A stretch of 42,190 nucleotides of DNA from an uncultured Alistipes sp. Its GTDB lineage: Bacteria; Bacteroidota; Bacteroidia; Bacteroidales; Rikenellaceae. Within the stretch, counting starts at the first letter, position 1. Every line of letters starts with the position of its first letter. The notes under the pieces were generated by a model. That model was given only the letters and a program-made list of their open reading frames with translations. It did not search any database and was not told the DNA's origin. This document shows positions 16,839 to 25,322 of this stretch, in pieces. The stretch spans positions 1 through 42,190 of the forward strand of contig CALUIK010000010.1 of assembly GCA_944320685.1 (NCBI GenBank), read 5' to 3'. A program made the position numbers and the translations under genes.

Positions 16839-17624
16839 ATGAACGCAACAGCAAGATCTTTTTCGGCGGCGCTGCTTGCCGCCGCAGTTTTGGGGGCCTG
16901 TGCCGGCACGCGCCATGCCGAACGGGCGTGGCTGAAGTACGACGTGGGCGATATCCTCTTCGAAGACAAGGCTCCCGCGACCGAAGGGTCGCAGATATAC
17001 CGCCACATCATCCCCGATCCCGAGGCTTATATCAGCGAGCAGGCGCGCACGGTGCTCGCTACGCTCTATGATTCGCCCGAGGATAACGTGCCGCCCGTCT
17101 ACCGCATACGCTACACGTTGGAGGATACCGACGGCATCTCTGCCAAAGGGGGTTCGGACGGAGACATATCTATATTCTACAGCACGCGGCACATCGAGCG
17201 GTCGTACGGCGAGGAGCGCGATACGGCGCGTCTTATGTTCGAGACCCGGGGCGTGCTGCTGCATGAGCTGACGCATGCCTACCAGCTTGAGCCGCAGGGT
17301 ATAGGCTCGTACGGCACCAACCGCACCTTCTGGGCCTTCATCGAGGGCATGGCCGATGCCGTGCGCGTGGCCAACGGCGGCTTCGGCCCCGACGGGAGAC
17401 CCCGCGGCGGCAACTATATGGACGGCTACCGCACGACCGGATATTTTCTCGTGTGGCTGCGCGACAACAAGGATCCCGACTTCCTGCGCAAGTTCAACCG
17501 CAGCGCTCTGGAGGTGGTGCCGTGGTCGTTCGACGGCGCCGTGAAGCATATCCTCGGTGAACAGTACGACATCGACTCGCTGTGGCACGAGTATCAGGTC
17601 GCCGTAGGCGATATCGAGGAGTAG
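16839..17624 (+). CDS. Basic secretory protein-like (BSP) metallopeptidase lipoprotein
   Basis: The 261-residue product is a predicted lipoprotein (lipobox VLGAC, Cys21). A zinc-binding LLHELTHAYQ helix lies near residues 140-149 and is followed by FWAFIEGMADAVR, the further acidic helix expected in this family, and by the GNYMDGYRTTGYFLVWL block. The layout matches the plant basic-secretory-protein family, which also occurs beside glycosidase genes in Bacteroidota and is presumed to cleave glycoproteins. Its place at the end of a run containing GH92 and GH43 fits a job on protein-linked glycans, but that is inference. A strong terminator begins 22 bases downstream. Confidence 0.85.
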   Translation: MNATARSFSAALLAAAVLGACAGTRHAERAWLKYDVGDILFEDKAPATEGSQIYRHIIPDPEAYISEQARTVLATLYDSPEDNVPPVYRIRYTLEDTDGISAKGGSDGDISIFYSTRHIERSYGEERDTARLMFETRGVLLHELTHAYQLEPQGIGSYGTNRTFWAFIEGMADAVRVANGGFGPDGRPRGGNYMDGYRTTGYFLVWLRDNKDPDFLRKFNRSALEVVPWSFDGAVKHILGEQYDIDSLWHEYQVAVGDIEE

Positions 17625-17645
17625 GGCCTGTTGGTCCCTTATGCA

Positions 17646-17692
17646 GCGAGGGCGCCATCTTCCGCAGATGGCGCCCTCGCCGTTTTGTTTTT
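17646..17692 (+). terminator. Strong intrinsic terminator of the glycosidase run
   Basis: A perfect 15-base-pair stem (17646-17660 with 17666-17680) around loop TCCGC is followed by a T-rich tail (17683-17692). Confidence 0.92.
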
Positions 17693-17695
17693 GCC

Positions 17696-18895
17696 TTATG
17701 CCTGTGCCGTGGCGCCGTCGCCCGAGAGGTCGTGTCCCGCGGGGCGCTGGTATATGCGCAGCCCGAAGCGCGGAATGACGGATATGAGGTGGTCGAACAG
17801 GTCGTTCTGCACGGCCTCGTACTCGACCCACGACGTGCAGGCGGTGAAGCAGTATATCTCGACGGGCAGACCCTCGGCCGTGGGCTGCAGCAGCCGCACC
17901 ATCTGCATCAGTCCGGGGTTTATATCGTTGCGGTGGCGTATGTGGCGCGCGGCGTAGTCCATCAATAGGCGCAGGTTGGAGGTCTCGCACTGCATATGTT
18001 CCTCTGCGGCGAGCCCTTCGGCTATGAGCGCCTCTATGCGTTCGCGCGGCAGGATGGCGATGCTGTTCACGTCGACGGGGAGCGAGCGTTTGATGCGGCG
18101 GCCGCCGCTCTCGCGCATGCCGCGCCAGTTCTGGAACGAGTCACTCACAAGGGCGTAGGGCGGGATGGTGGTGACGGTCTTGTCGAAATTCTGCACCTTG
18201 ACTGTGGTGAGCGTCACCTCCGTCACGTAGCCGTCGGCGCCGTACTTGCTCATGGTGATCCAGTCGCCCGGGCGGAGCATGTCGTTGGCCGATAGCTGCA
18301 CCCCTGCCACGAGTCCGAGGATCGTATCCTTGAATATGAGCATGAGTATGGCTGCCGAGGCCCCGAGTCCCGTAAGTATGGCCGAGGCGTCCTTGTCGAC
18401 CAGTATGCTGATTATTATTATGATGCCGACACATACGGATATGAGGTTCAGCATCTGGTATACGCCTTTCAGGGGGCGGTTGCGCAGCGCCTCGTGTTTC
18501 TCGGATATGTCCTGCAGGGCGTTGAGCAGGGTGCTTATGAGCAGCAGCACCACGACGGTGAGATATATGAGGCAGGCCTTGTGCAACACCATGATCAGCA
18601 CGGGTGCGTCTGTGAAGGCCACGGGCAGCAGGGCGTACCATATCACGGGCGGTATGAGGCGCCCGAGGGCGTGCAGCACCCTGTCGTTGAGCAGACGGTC
18701 GTCCCATTCGGTGCGTGTCTGGCTGACGACGGCACGCAGGGCGGGGATGACGGCCACGCGGAAGAACTTTACCGCGGCGAACGATGCGAGGGCTATGAGC
18801 AGCAGCACGGTTGCCGTGAGCAGCGGCTGCGTGAAAGCGTCGCCCAGCCCGATGCGGTGTATCAGTTGAGTTATGGCGTTTTTCAGATATTCCAT
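17696..18895 (-). CDS. MscS-family mechanosensitive channel, YbdG-like
   Basis: The start is set at the ATG of MEYLKNAITQ (18895); longer readings add 41 unlikely residues and run across the promoter element at 18946. The 399-residue inner-membrane protein has several N-terminal membrane helices. The MscS core follows: a pore-helix-like stretch (LGLVAGVQLSANDML), the beta-domain (RPGDWITMSKYGADGYVTEV, then TLTTVKVQNFDKTVTTIP), and the segment VSDSFQNWRGMRESGGRRI, which marks the YbdG subfamily. Members open under membrane tension to release solutes in osmotic downshock. It converges with the glycosidase run across the terminator at 17646-17692. Confidence 0.93.
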   Translation of the reverse strand: MEYLKNAITQLIHRIGLGDAFTQPLLTATVLLLIALASFAAVKFFRVAVIPALRAVVSQTRTEWDDRLLNDRVLHALGRLIPPVIWYALLPVAFTDAPVLIMVLHKACLIYLTVVVLLLISTLLNALQDISEKHEALRNRPLKGVYQMLNLISVCVGIIIIISILVDKDASAILTGLGASAAILMLIFKDTILGLVAGVQLSANDMLRPGDWITMSKYGADGYVTEVTLTTVKVQNFDKTVTTIPPYALVSDSFQNWRGMRESGGRRIKRSLPVDVNSIAILPRERIEALIAEGLAAEEHMQCETSNLRLLMDYAARHIRHRNDINPGLMQMVRLLQPTAEGLPVEIYCFTACTSWVEYEAVQNDLFDHLISVIPRFGLRIYQRPAGHDLSGDGATAQA

Positions 18896-18945
18896 ATCGT
18901 CCGTTGTTTGAGATGCTGCCGCGGAATGGGAACGCGGCCGATGTG

Positions 18946-18953
18946 CAAATATA
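18946..18953 (-). promoter_or_regulatory. -7 element for the MscS-family gene
   Basis: CAAATATA on the plus strand is TATATTTG on the minus strand, about 50 bases before the ATG at 18895. No clear -33 match at the usual distance. Confidence 0.5.
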
Positions 18954-19069
18954 GTCGTTTCTGCGCAAATGCGTTGCCGCAGGGGATATGTGTCGGACAA
19001 AAAAATCGGTCTTCGCATTTGGGCAAAGACCGATCATTGCTGCGTTGTACGTCAGTTGTGCCTGCGGCA

Positions 19070-21100
19070 TTACCAGATTATGACACGTTCCTCCTCGGGA
19101 CGGTACATGGCGCCGTCCTTGATGCCGAATGCCTTGAAGAAGGTGTCTATGTTGCTCAGCGTGGCGTTTACGCGGTTCCGGCCCAACGAGTGTACGTCGA
19201 GTTTGGTGAGGCGCGCCGCCTCCTCGTCGCGGATGTTCTGTCCCCACAGTGTAGCGTATGCCAGATAGAAACGCTGGTCGGCAGTGAAGCCGTCAATTGG
19301 GGCGGGCTCCGTGCCGGCGAGGGCGTTGTGCAGGGCGGTGTATGCTACGCGCAGGCCGCCTTGGTCGGCGATGTTTTCTCCCAGGGTGAGGGCTCCGTCG
19401 GCCATCACGGCTGGTTGTCCGTCCTTTGCGGGGAGTACCTCGATCTTGTTGAACTGTTCGACGAGAATATCGGTTTTGGCCTTGAATGCCACGGCATCCT
19501 CCTCGGCCCACCAGTTGTTCATGTTGCCGTCCTTGTCGAACTGCCGGCCCTGATCGTCGAAGCCGTGGGTCATCTCGTGGCCAATGACCACGCCGATGGC
19601 GCCGTAGTTGACGGCATCGTCGGCCTCCGAGTTATAGAACGGGGGCTGGAGTATGGCTGCCGGGAAGCAGATCTCGTTGGTGGTGGGGTTGTAGTAGGCG
19701 TTTACCGTCTGGGGCGTCATGAACCACTCGTCGCGGTCGACCTCCGTCCCCAGCTTCGATATGTTGTCTCGGGTGTACCATGCCGAGGCGCGCTTGAGGT
19801 TTTCCCAGTACGATACGGCGGGGTCGATCTCCAGGGTCGAGTAGTCCTTCCACTTGTCGGGGTATCCGATCTTGACGGTGAACTTGGCCAGTTTCTCCTG
19901 TGCCTTGGCCTTGGTTGCGTCGGTCATCCAGTCGAGGGCGTCGATGTGCTGCGAAAGCGCTGTCTGCAGGTTCCTTACCAGCTCGGTCATACGCTGCTTG
20001 TCGCTCTCGGGGAAGTATTTGGCGACGTATATCTCGCCCACGGCCTCGCCCAGCAACCCGTTGGGGACGTTCATGGCGCGCTTCCAGCGGGGACGCATCT
20101 CCTGCTGCCCCGACATCTGACGGCCGAAGAAATCGAAGTAGGCGGCGTAAATGTCGTCGCTCAGGTAGGGTGCCGCGCTGCCGAGGTAGTCGGCCGCGAG
20201 GTATGCGCGCAGAGTCTCTACGGGTTCGGTCTTGAGCAGTGAGTTCACGGCGTCGAGCGTCTCGGGCTGTCCGACGATGATTGTCTCGAAGTCGCCTATG
20301 CCCATGCCCTCGAAGTATGCCGTCCAGTCGATGGCGTCGTAGCGCTTGACGAAGTCGGCCTTCGACATGGGGTTATAGTTGGCGGCTATGTCGCGCAGCT
20401 CGACGTTCGAACGGAACTTTTCGGCCATCTTGGTTTCGAGGGCGACCACGGCGGCTGCCTTCTCGGCGGGGTTTTCCATGCCGTAGAGCGTGAATGCCTT
20501 GGTGAGCCATGCGGTATAGCCCTCGCGCATGGCGGCGTTCTCCTCGTCGAGGTAGTAGTCGCGGTTACCCATTCCGAGGCCCGACTGCTGGATGTAGAGG
20601 GCGTTGAGGCTGCTGTCCATCAGATCGGCGCTTACGCCCACGCCGAAGAACGGGTTGCCCGCCTGCATGTGTATCCGTGCCACGACCTGTGACAGCTGTT
20701 TCAGGTCGGCTATGGCCATGATGGTCTCGACATCCTCCTTGACGGGAGCGAGGCCCTCGTTGTTGAGGCGTGTGGAGTCGAGCCCCATGGTGTAGAGGTC
20801 GGCGATCTTCTGCTCGACGCTGCCCTTCGCGGCCGTCGACTTGGTCATCTGCGAGAAGAGGTCGTTGATGCGTATCTCGTTGTTTTCACGCAGGACGTCG
20901 AAGGCACCGTAACGGGCGAATTCGGGCTTGAGCGGGTTTTTCTTCTGCCACCCGCCCGTGGCGTATTGGTAGAAATCCTCGTTGGGGGCTATCGAGGTGT
21001 CGAAATTCGACAGGTCGATTGCCGGCACCGAGGCCTGCTTCTGCTGGTTGCAACCGGTCATAAGTGCGATCATTGAAATGAATAAAACGGTCTTTCTCAT
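19070..21100 (-). CDS. M13-family (neprilysin/PepO-like) zinc metallopeptidase lipoprotein
   Basis: The 676-residue product has a type II signal peptide (lipobox LMTGC, Cys17). The M13 catalytic domain is complete: NAYYNPTTNEICFPAAIL for substrate backbone binding, the HExxH zinc motif in VIGHEMTHGFDDQGRQFD (near 507), and the third ligand in GENIADQGGLRVAY (near 573). The end RPEEERVIIW replaces the usual CxVW tail. M13 enzymes are oligopeptidases; in Bacteroidota they are envelope-bound and thought to degrade imported or host peptides. Length is normal. A -7 element lies about 95 bases upstream. Confidence 0.96.
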   Translation of the reverse strand: MRKTVLFISMIALMTGCNQQKQASVPAIDLSNFDTSIAPNEDFYQYATGGWQKKNPLKPEFARYGAFDVLRENNEIRINDLFSQMTKSTAAKGSVEQKIADLYTMGLDSTRLNNEGLAPVKEDVETIMAIADLKQLSQVVARIHMQAGNPFFGVGVSADLMDSSLNALYIQQSGLGMGNRDYYLDEENAAMREGYTAWLTKAFTLYGMENPAEKAAAVVALETKMAEKFRSNVELRDIAANYNPMSKADFVKRYDAIDWTAYFEGMGIGDFETIIVGQPETLDAVNSLLKTEPVETLRAYLAADYLGSAAPYLSDDIYAAYFDFFGRQMSGQQEMRPRWKRAMNVPNGLLGEAVGEIYVAKYFPESDKQRMTELVRNLQTALSQHIDALDWMTDATKAKAQEKLAKFTVKIGYPDKWKDYSTLEIDPAVSYWENLKRASAWYTRDNISKLGTEVDRDEWFMTPQTVNAYYNPTTNEICFPAAILQPPFYNSEADDAVNYGAIGVVIGHEMTHGFDDQGRQFDKDGNMNNWWAEEDAVAFKAKTDILVEQFNKIEVLPAKDGQPAVMADGALTLGENIADQGGLRVAYTALHNALAGTEPAPIDGFTADQRFYLAYATLWGQNIRDEEAARLTKLDVHSLGRNRVNATLSNIDTFFKAFGIKDGAMYRPEEERVIIW

Positions 21101-21502
21101 CTTCTTTCTTCAGTTATTTTATGTCGTTTGTCAGTCGTTGTGCGCCCCGGCCCGGCGGCGCATGCCGTCCACGCAATATGGCGGGGGTTCCGGCCGCAAA
21201 GGTAATGCAAAAACGTGTTCGGTATACCTTTTATTTTGCAAATGGGTGTTGTCGCGGCCCTTTCGGCGGCCTGCAGGCGCGTACCGTGCCGTCGGCGGCG
21301 ATATTCGGGTTGTACGTATGGCGCCGTCGGCCGCGCGGGAATACGGTACCGAAGGAAAAAACGACCAGAAAAAAGTACAAATCGACGAGTGCGGTGCAGG
21401 GATGCCATGCAAGATTCCGTATGGGACGGAATTTAATTTAGTGAATTCGCTGATGGAGTGACAGACGGCGGAAAGATGTTTAATCACTTAAATTACGAAA
21501 CG
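21101..21502. other. Divergent intergenic region between M13 peptidase and lipoprotein genes
   Basis: These 402 bases contain the minus-strand -7 element of the M13 gene (21197-21204) and an AT-rich leader before the lipoprotein start at 21503. TAATTTAG at 21434-21441 is one mismatch from a plus-strand TAnnTTTG, with no -33 match. Short open frames on both strands have no recognisable content. Confidence 0.6.
21197..21204 (-). promoter_or_regulatory. -7 element for the M13 peptidase gene
   Basis: CAAAGGTA on the plus strand reads TACCTTTG on the minus strand. No clear -33 partner. Confidence 0.5.
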
Positions 21503-22123
21503 ATGAAAACAGTGTTTTTGAAGAATTGGTTGGCCTTCGGCCTCATGGCCCTTGCGGCTTTCGGTTTTGCGGCATGCAGTGACGATGACGGCACTACGCC
21601 CCCTCCTCCCGGCGCCGATGAGACCGTAGTGGAAGGTTCGTATGCCGGAACGATGTCGGTTGTGGAGGCAGTCGCTCCGGCGGAGGGCGAGGATGCCGAC
21701 GAACCTGCAGGGACGGCTGTCGAGGCGGCGGTGTCGGCCGAGGCCGTCGGTTTCACCGACTTCCCGATCCGCGATCTGGTCGTGAGGATCGTGGGCGAGT
21801 ATTCGGCCGATGCCATCGTCGAGGCTGTGGGCAAGGTAGATTATTCCATTCCTTATACGGCAGAGATGAGCGAGGACAAGAGTGCGGTAGCCATGACGCT
21901 CTCGCCCGAGACGCTTGTCATCTCGATGCCGATCGAGGGTGCCGAGCCTTTGGAGATCGGGGTGGCTGTCTCGGCCGAGGCTGACGCTGTATATACCGTC
22001 GAGAGCGGCAAACTGGTCTTCAACCTTTCTGTGGAGGGTATAACCGTTGGCGGCGAGGCTTTGGAAGGCTTCGAGGCTTTCTCGCTCGACTTCGACCTTG
22101 CAAAAAACACTACTGAGGAGTAG
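21503..22123 (+). CDS. Probable surface lipoprotein, calycin-like, function unknown
   Basis: The start is placed at the ATG of MKTVFLKNWL (21503); the upstream in-frame start adds 15 residues that spoil the signal peptide. The 206-residue product has a type II signal peptide with lipobox GFAAC (Cys25), then SDDDGTT. An acidic run right after the Cys is the kind of signal that sends Bacteroidota lipoproteins to the cell surface. A Pro-rich linker follows, then a beta-rich domain opening with EGSYAGTMSV, which resembles calycin-like domains of secreted Bacteroides proteins. The mature protein is very rich in Glu, Ala and Val. It is transcribed alone and ends in a strong terminator. Binding partner unknown. 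Confidence 0.72.
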   Translation: MKTVFLKNWLAFGLMALAAFGFAACSDDDGTTPPPPGADETVVEGSYAGTMSVVEAVAPAEGEDADEPAGTAVEAAVSAEAVGFTDFPIRDLVVRIVGEYSADAIVEAVGKVDYSIPYTAEMSEDKSAVAMTLSPETLVISMPIEGAEPLEIGVAVSAEADAVYTVESGKLVFNLSVEGITVGGEALEGFEAFSLDFDLAKNTTEE

Positions 22124-22150
22124 GGCAGGTTGTTAATATGTGTAAGTGGC

Positions 22151-22182
22151 GGCCTCCGGATCATTCCGGAGGCCATTTTTTT
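22151..22182 (+). terminator. Intrinsic terminator of the surface lipoprotein gene
   Basis: GGCCTCCGGA (22151-22160), loop TCAT, TCCGGAGGCC (22165-22174), then A and eight T. The 10-base-pair stem is perfect. Confidence 0.92.
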
Positions 22183-22417
22183 TAGTTGCTGTTATGCCGT
22201 GGCGGAGATTTGTCCTTGAAGTGTTGCCGCAGGCCGCGTTAAGTGAAGCTTGCGGTATGCCTTTATATGCTCTGCTTCGCTTTTCGCCGTGCTGTGCAGC
22301 TCTCCTTTCGTATAGAAGAGCATGAAGGCAATATTCTTTTTGTAATATTTCATTATGCGGCGATGGGCGGTCTTGTTGGTTTTTATGCAGTTTGTCATTG
22401 TTTTTCCGCTGCTTTTA

Positions 22418-22449
22418 TTTGTTTGTTCTATGTAAATGTTATATATTTG
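22418..22449 (+). promoter_or_regulatory. Near-perfect promoter of the zinc-ribbon/plug locus
   Basis: TTTG at 22418-22421, exactly 20 bases, then TATATTTG at 22442-22449. The predicted start (about 22455) leaves a leader of about 22 bases before the ATG at 22477, which supports that ATG as the original start. Confidence 0.75.
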
Positions 22450-22476
22450 TATATAACCTGTTAAAAACGCACTGCC

Positions 22477-22743
22477 ATGAAAAAAATCTTGACTATTGCA
22501 TTGGTGGTGTCTTAAGCTTTGTCAGCAGGCTTCTCTGCCGTTTCTGAAGTCAGGGCATCGCAATTCTTTGCCGGTTCGGGAAGCTCCGACGGCCCTGATC
22601 ATCCGGGCTTTGATATTTTGACTATGCCCTGTCCAAATTGCGGGGTTTCTGGTAAACTGGTCAAAACAAATTATAATAATCAGCCCGGGGAATATTATAC
22701 ATGTTTCAATTGTATGTTTGTATTTCAAGTAATACGTAATTAG
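22477..22743 (+). pseudogene. Small secreted CxxC/CxxC protein gene interrupted by an in-frame stop in its signal peptide
   Basis: From ATG 22477 the reading is MKKILTIALVVS, then TAA (22513-22515), then ALSAGFSAVSEVRAS in the same frame and on to a TAG at 22741-22743. Without the TAA this would be an 88-residue protein with a good N-terminal signal peptide and a mature tail carrying CPNC and CFNC about 20 residues apart, like a small zinc ribbon. The promoter, the start and the frame beyond the stop are all intact. That suggests a recent nonsense mutation, a sequencing error, or stop read-through. A TTG restart at 22519 would lose most of the signal. The next gene starts six bases after the stop and is probably co-transcribed. 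No known family is recognised; the leader style recalls small exported Bacteroidota peptides. Confidence 0.66.
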
Positions 22744-22749
22744 TTAAGA

Positions 22750-23469
22750 ATGGTGAGAAAAGTAGTTCTTTTTATTTCAGTTTTGCTTGTCGAGTTCGCG
22801 GCTTCGGCACAAGGAATTACGATTGTGCCTATCGGCACCGCGTCGGAAACAGCTTCGGTCATAGACCTTAAGTTCGATGCCGAGGATATGGGCCGCGTCA
22901 AGGGCATGGTTACCGATGACAGGGGTAATGCCATTGCCGATGCTGTGGTGACGATGACGAATGACCGTCTTATCTTCGGTAGCCAAAGTAAGAAGCAGGG
23001 TAGTTTCAGTGTAGGAAGTTACTTTGGATCCTATACGCTTGAGGTGTCGTCGCCCGGCTATGCCAAGTACACGGCCGAAGTCGATGTGGGCAAGGGCGAG
23101 GTCAAGACGATCGACGTGAAACTGACACCCTTGGACGGCAAGCCCGTGGCTGCGGCCAGCGGCAATGACTTTTCATGCAAAAGTATGAGTTACTTCTTGA
23201 AGGTGGCGTCGAAACATCCAGCCTACGAGGGCAAGACGCTGCTCGATGTGCTGGCCGACGCCCCGGCGGTGGATATAGGCGGTAGCGAGCTGAAGGTTAT
23301 GCAGAGTAGCAACGTGCAGGTCTATGTCGACAACAAGCCGCTGGTAGTGCCGTTCGACGTCATGAGCCAGTATTTCGGCGGCGTGGCCGCCTCGGACGTT
23401 AGGATGGTGCGTGTGGTATCTGGTGTGGCCGAGTCTCCCGCAATGCTCTACATTACCACCTCGAAATGA
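22750..23469 (+). CDS. Secreted CarboxypepD_reg-like plus TonB-plug-only protein
   Basis: The 239-residue product has a signal peptide (about 1-20, ending ASAQ). A carboxypeptidase-regulatory-like beta-sandwich follows (about 38-120: GRVKGMVTDDRGNAIADAVV through KTIDVKLTPLDG). Then comes a domain like the plug of TonB-dependent outer-membrane proteins (about 145-239: KTLLDVLADAPAVDIGG, NVQVYVDNKPL, SDVRMVRVVSGVAESPAML). In receptors a long barrel follows this point; here the protein stops at the plug boundary (YITTSK). It lies six bases after the interrupted zinc-ribbon gene and ahead of a perfect terminator, so the locus is a two-gene unit. It cannot be a transporter by itself; it may be a periplasmic or surface partner, or a relic. 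Function unknown. Confidence 0.75.
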   Translation: MVRKVVLFISVLLVEFAASAQGITIVPIGTASETASVIDLKFDAEDMGRVKGMVTDDRGNAIADAVVTMTNDRLIFGSQSKKQGSFSVGSYFGSYTLEVSSPGYAKYTAEVDVGKGEVKTIDVKLTPLDGKPVAAASGNDFSCKSMSYFLKVASKHPAYEGKTLLDVLADAPAVDIGGSELKVMQSSNVQVYVDNKPLVVPFDVMSQYFGGVAASDVRMVRVVSGVAESPAMLYITTSK

Positions 23470-23525
23470 TCGGCGCGTGATGAGCGGCATCCGTCGGCGG
23501 CAGCTATGGATGCGGATATGGATGA

Positions 23526-23562
23526 ATAGGGTCCGACCGCAAGGTCGGACCCTATCTTTTTC
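23526..23562 (+). terminator. Intrinsic terminator of the zinc-ribbon/plug locus
   Basis: A perfect 13-base-pair stem (23526-23538 with 23543-23555), loop GCAA, then CTTTTTC. The other strand lacks a T tail, so it mainly serves the plus-strand genes, although pgk ends 20 bases away. Confidence 0.88.
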
Positions 23563-23581
23563 ATGCGTCTCCGCTGTGGGG

Positions 23582-24844
23582 TTACTTGCGTATGGCCGCT
23601 ACGCCGGGCAGCTCCTTGCCCTCCATGTACTCGAGCAGAGCGCCGCCGCCCGTAGATACATACGAAACCTTGTCGGCGAGGCCGAACTTGTTGATGCATG
23701 CAACCGAGTCGCCGCCGCCTATGAGGGAGAAGGCGCCGTTTGCGGTAGCCTCGGCGATGGCGTCGGCAACGGCACGCGAGCCAGTTGCGAACTTGTCGAT
23801 CTCGAATACACCGACGGGGCCGTTCCATAGGATAGTCTTGCAGCCGAGGATCTCATCGCGGAAGAGCTTTTTGCCCTGCTCGCCTATGTCGACGCCCTCC
23901 CAGTTGTCGGGGATGTTGTCGGCAGGGGCTTCCGAGGTGTTTGCGTCGGCCGAGAATGCGTCGGCTATGAGCGCGTCGGGCGAGGTCACGATCTTGATGC
24001 CCTTCTCCTCGGCCTTCTTCAGAATCTCGAGGGCTACGGGGTACATGTCGGGCTCGCATATCGAGTTGCCTACCTTGCCTCCCTGTGCGCCGGCGAAGGT
24101 GTAGGTCATGCCGCCGCCGATGATGATCTTGTCGCACTTCTCCATCAGTTTCTCGATGATGGTGATCTTGGTCGATACCTTCGAGCCGCCCACGATGGCT
24201 ACGAACGGACGCTGCGGGTTCTGCATCACGCCGTCGATGGCCTTCAGTTCGTTCTCCATCACGTAGCCGAACATCTTGTCGTTGGGGAAGTAGTCGGCGA
24301 TGAGCGCCGTCGACGAGTGCGCGCGGTGCGCCGTGCCGAAGGCGTCGTTGATGTAGCAGTCGGCGTACGAAGCCAGCTTCTTGACAAACTCCTTCTGCGG
24401 GCCCTCCTTCAGGGCCTTCTTTGCAGCCTTCTTCTCCTCGTCGGTGGCGTCCTCGGCCAGACCGCGGGGCTTGCCCTCCTCCTCGGCGTAGAAACGCAGG
24501 TTTTCGAGGAGCATCACCTCGCCGGGCTTGAGGTTTGCGGCCATCTCGGCGGCCTTTTCACCCATGCAGTCGCCCGCGAAGAGGATTTTCTGTCCCAGAC
24601 GCGCCTCGATTGCAGGTATGATCTGCTCAAGCGAGAACTTGGGATCGGGATTCTTCTTGGGCCGTCCGAGGTGCGACATGAGTATTACGGCGCCGCCCTT
24701 CTCCAGAACCTTCTTGATGGTGGGTATGGCGGCACGGATGCGGGTGTCGTCGGTTACATGGCCTTCGCCGTCGAGGGGCACGTTGAAATCCACACGGATT
24801 ATGGCACGCTTGCCCTTGAAATCGTAGTTGTCGATTGCAAACAT
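23582..24844 (-). CDS. pgk: Phosphoglycerate kinase
   Basis: The 420-residue cytosolic glycolytic enzyme transfers phosphate between 1,3-bisphosphoglycerate and ADP. The family signature [10 protein letters not shown] (about 18-27) and the substrate-binding SHLGRPK (about 58-64) are present. The nucleotide-binding C-lobe is complete, with [20 protein letters not shown] and [19 protein letters not shown]. Length is close to other Bacteroidota Pgk. It is a single gene with its own -7 element about 120 bases upstream. Confidence 0.98.
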   Translation of the reverse strand: MFAIDNYDFKGKRAIIRVDFNVPLDGEGHVTDDTRIRAAIPTIKKVLEKGGAVILMSHLGRPKKNPDPKFSLEQIIPAIEARLGQKILFAGDCMGEKAAEMAANLKPGEVMLLENLRFYAEEEGKPRGLAEDATDEEKKAAKKALKEGPQKEFVKKLASYADCYINDAFGTAHRAHSSTALIADYFPNDKMFGYVMENELKAIDGVMQNPQRPFVAIVGGSKVSTKITIIEKLMEKCDKIIIGGGMTYTFAGAQGGKVGNSICEPDMYPVALEILKKAEEKGIKIVTSPDALIADAFSADANTSEAPADNIPDNWEGVDIGEQGKKLFRDEILGCKTILWNGPVGVFEIDKFATGSRAVADAIAEATANGAFSLIGGGDSVACINKFGLADKVSYVSTGGGALLEYMEGKELPGVAAIRK

Positions 24845-25322
24845 AACTTTAGAGTTTTATTCGTTTGACTTTATTTGATGTTGTTCGTTGTCCGTTCGTT
24901 CGTGCCGCCGCTCCCGCCTTTAGTGCCGCAGGTGCGCGGAAGGGTGGGCCCTATCGCGGCAGGCAAATATACTTAAAAAAATCGGTATTCCGTGCGATCG
25001 GGCCGGCATATGCGCCCTTTTTCGCAAAAAGTTGCGGCCGACGCCGGCCGAAACGGTGTGCATTCCGTGCGATCGTACCGTACGCGGTCTCCGCGTATGC
25101 TGCTCGGGCGTGCCGTATGCGCTGCGGCGGCGGGCGCGTTCGCCACAGAATAGGCCCTTTCGCGTGACCGGAGCGCGCGTTCGCAACGCGATGGCGCCGC
25201 AGGCCACATAATTTTTGACGAACCGATTTTATGGCTGAAATTTGCGGCCGTCAGTTTCGGCGAGGCGGCTCATGCCTCACATGCCGAGGAAATAAAGAGT
25301 TTAAACACCTACCCTGCAATTT
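24845..25322. other. Intergenic region between pgk and OmpP1/FadL gene, with a short direct repeat
   Basis: These 478 bases contain the -7 element of pgk (24964-24971), a 14-base exact direct repeat ATTCCGTGCGATCG at 24987-25000 and 25062-25075, and a small GC hairpin CGCGTT-CGC-AACGCG (25176-25190) with no T tail. Several short frames on both strands show no domain and look like random open reading in GC-rich DNA. No clear plus-strand promoter for the downstream gene was found. Confidence 0.55.
24964..24971 (-). promoter_or_regulatory. -7 element for pgk
   Basis: CAAATATA on the plus strand is TATATTTG on the minus strand, giving a leader of about 115 bases. No -33 match seen. Confidence 0.5.

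Larger units (their letters stand above)
22124..22476. other. AT-rich intergenic region before the small zinc-ribbon locus
   Basis: These 353 bases hold the terminator of the lipoprotein gene (22151-22182) and the promoter of the next locus (22418-22449). Between them, short open frames exist on both strands (for example 22192-22398 minus, a basic 68-residue product); none shows a recognisable domain. The fall in GC starts here and lasts to about 22750. Confidence 0.55.

Noticed and set aside
18896..19018. N-terminal extension of the MscS-family protein
   Set aside because: The extra 41 residues are polar and not family-like, and they cover the TATATTTG promoter element.
22192..22398. Possible small minus-strand gene of 68 codons
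   Set aside because: No promoter, domain or recognisable start context; it could be a relic, so it is only mentioned in the intergenic entry.
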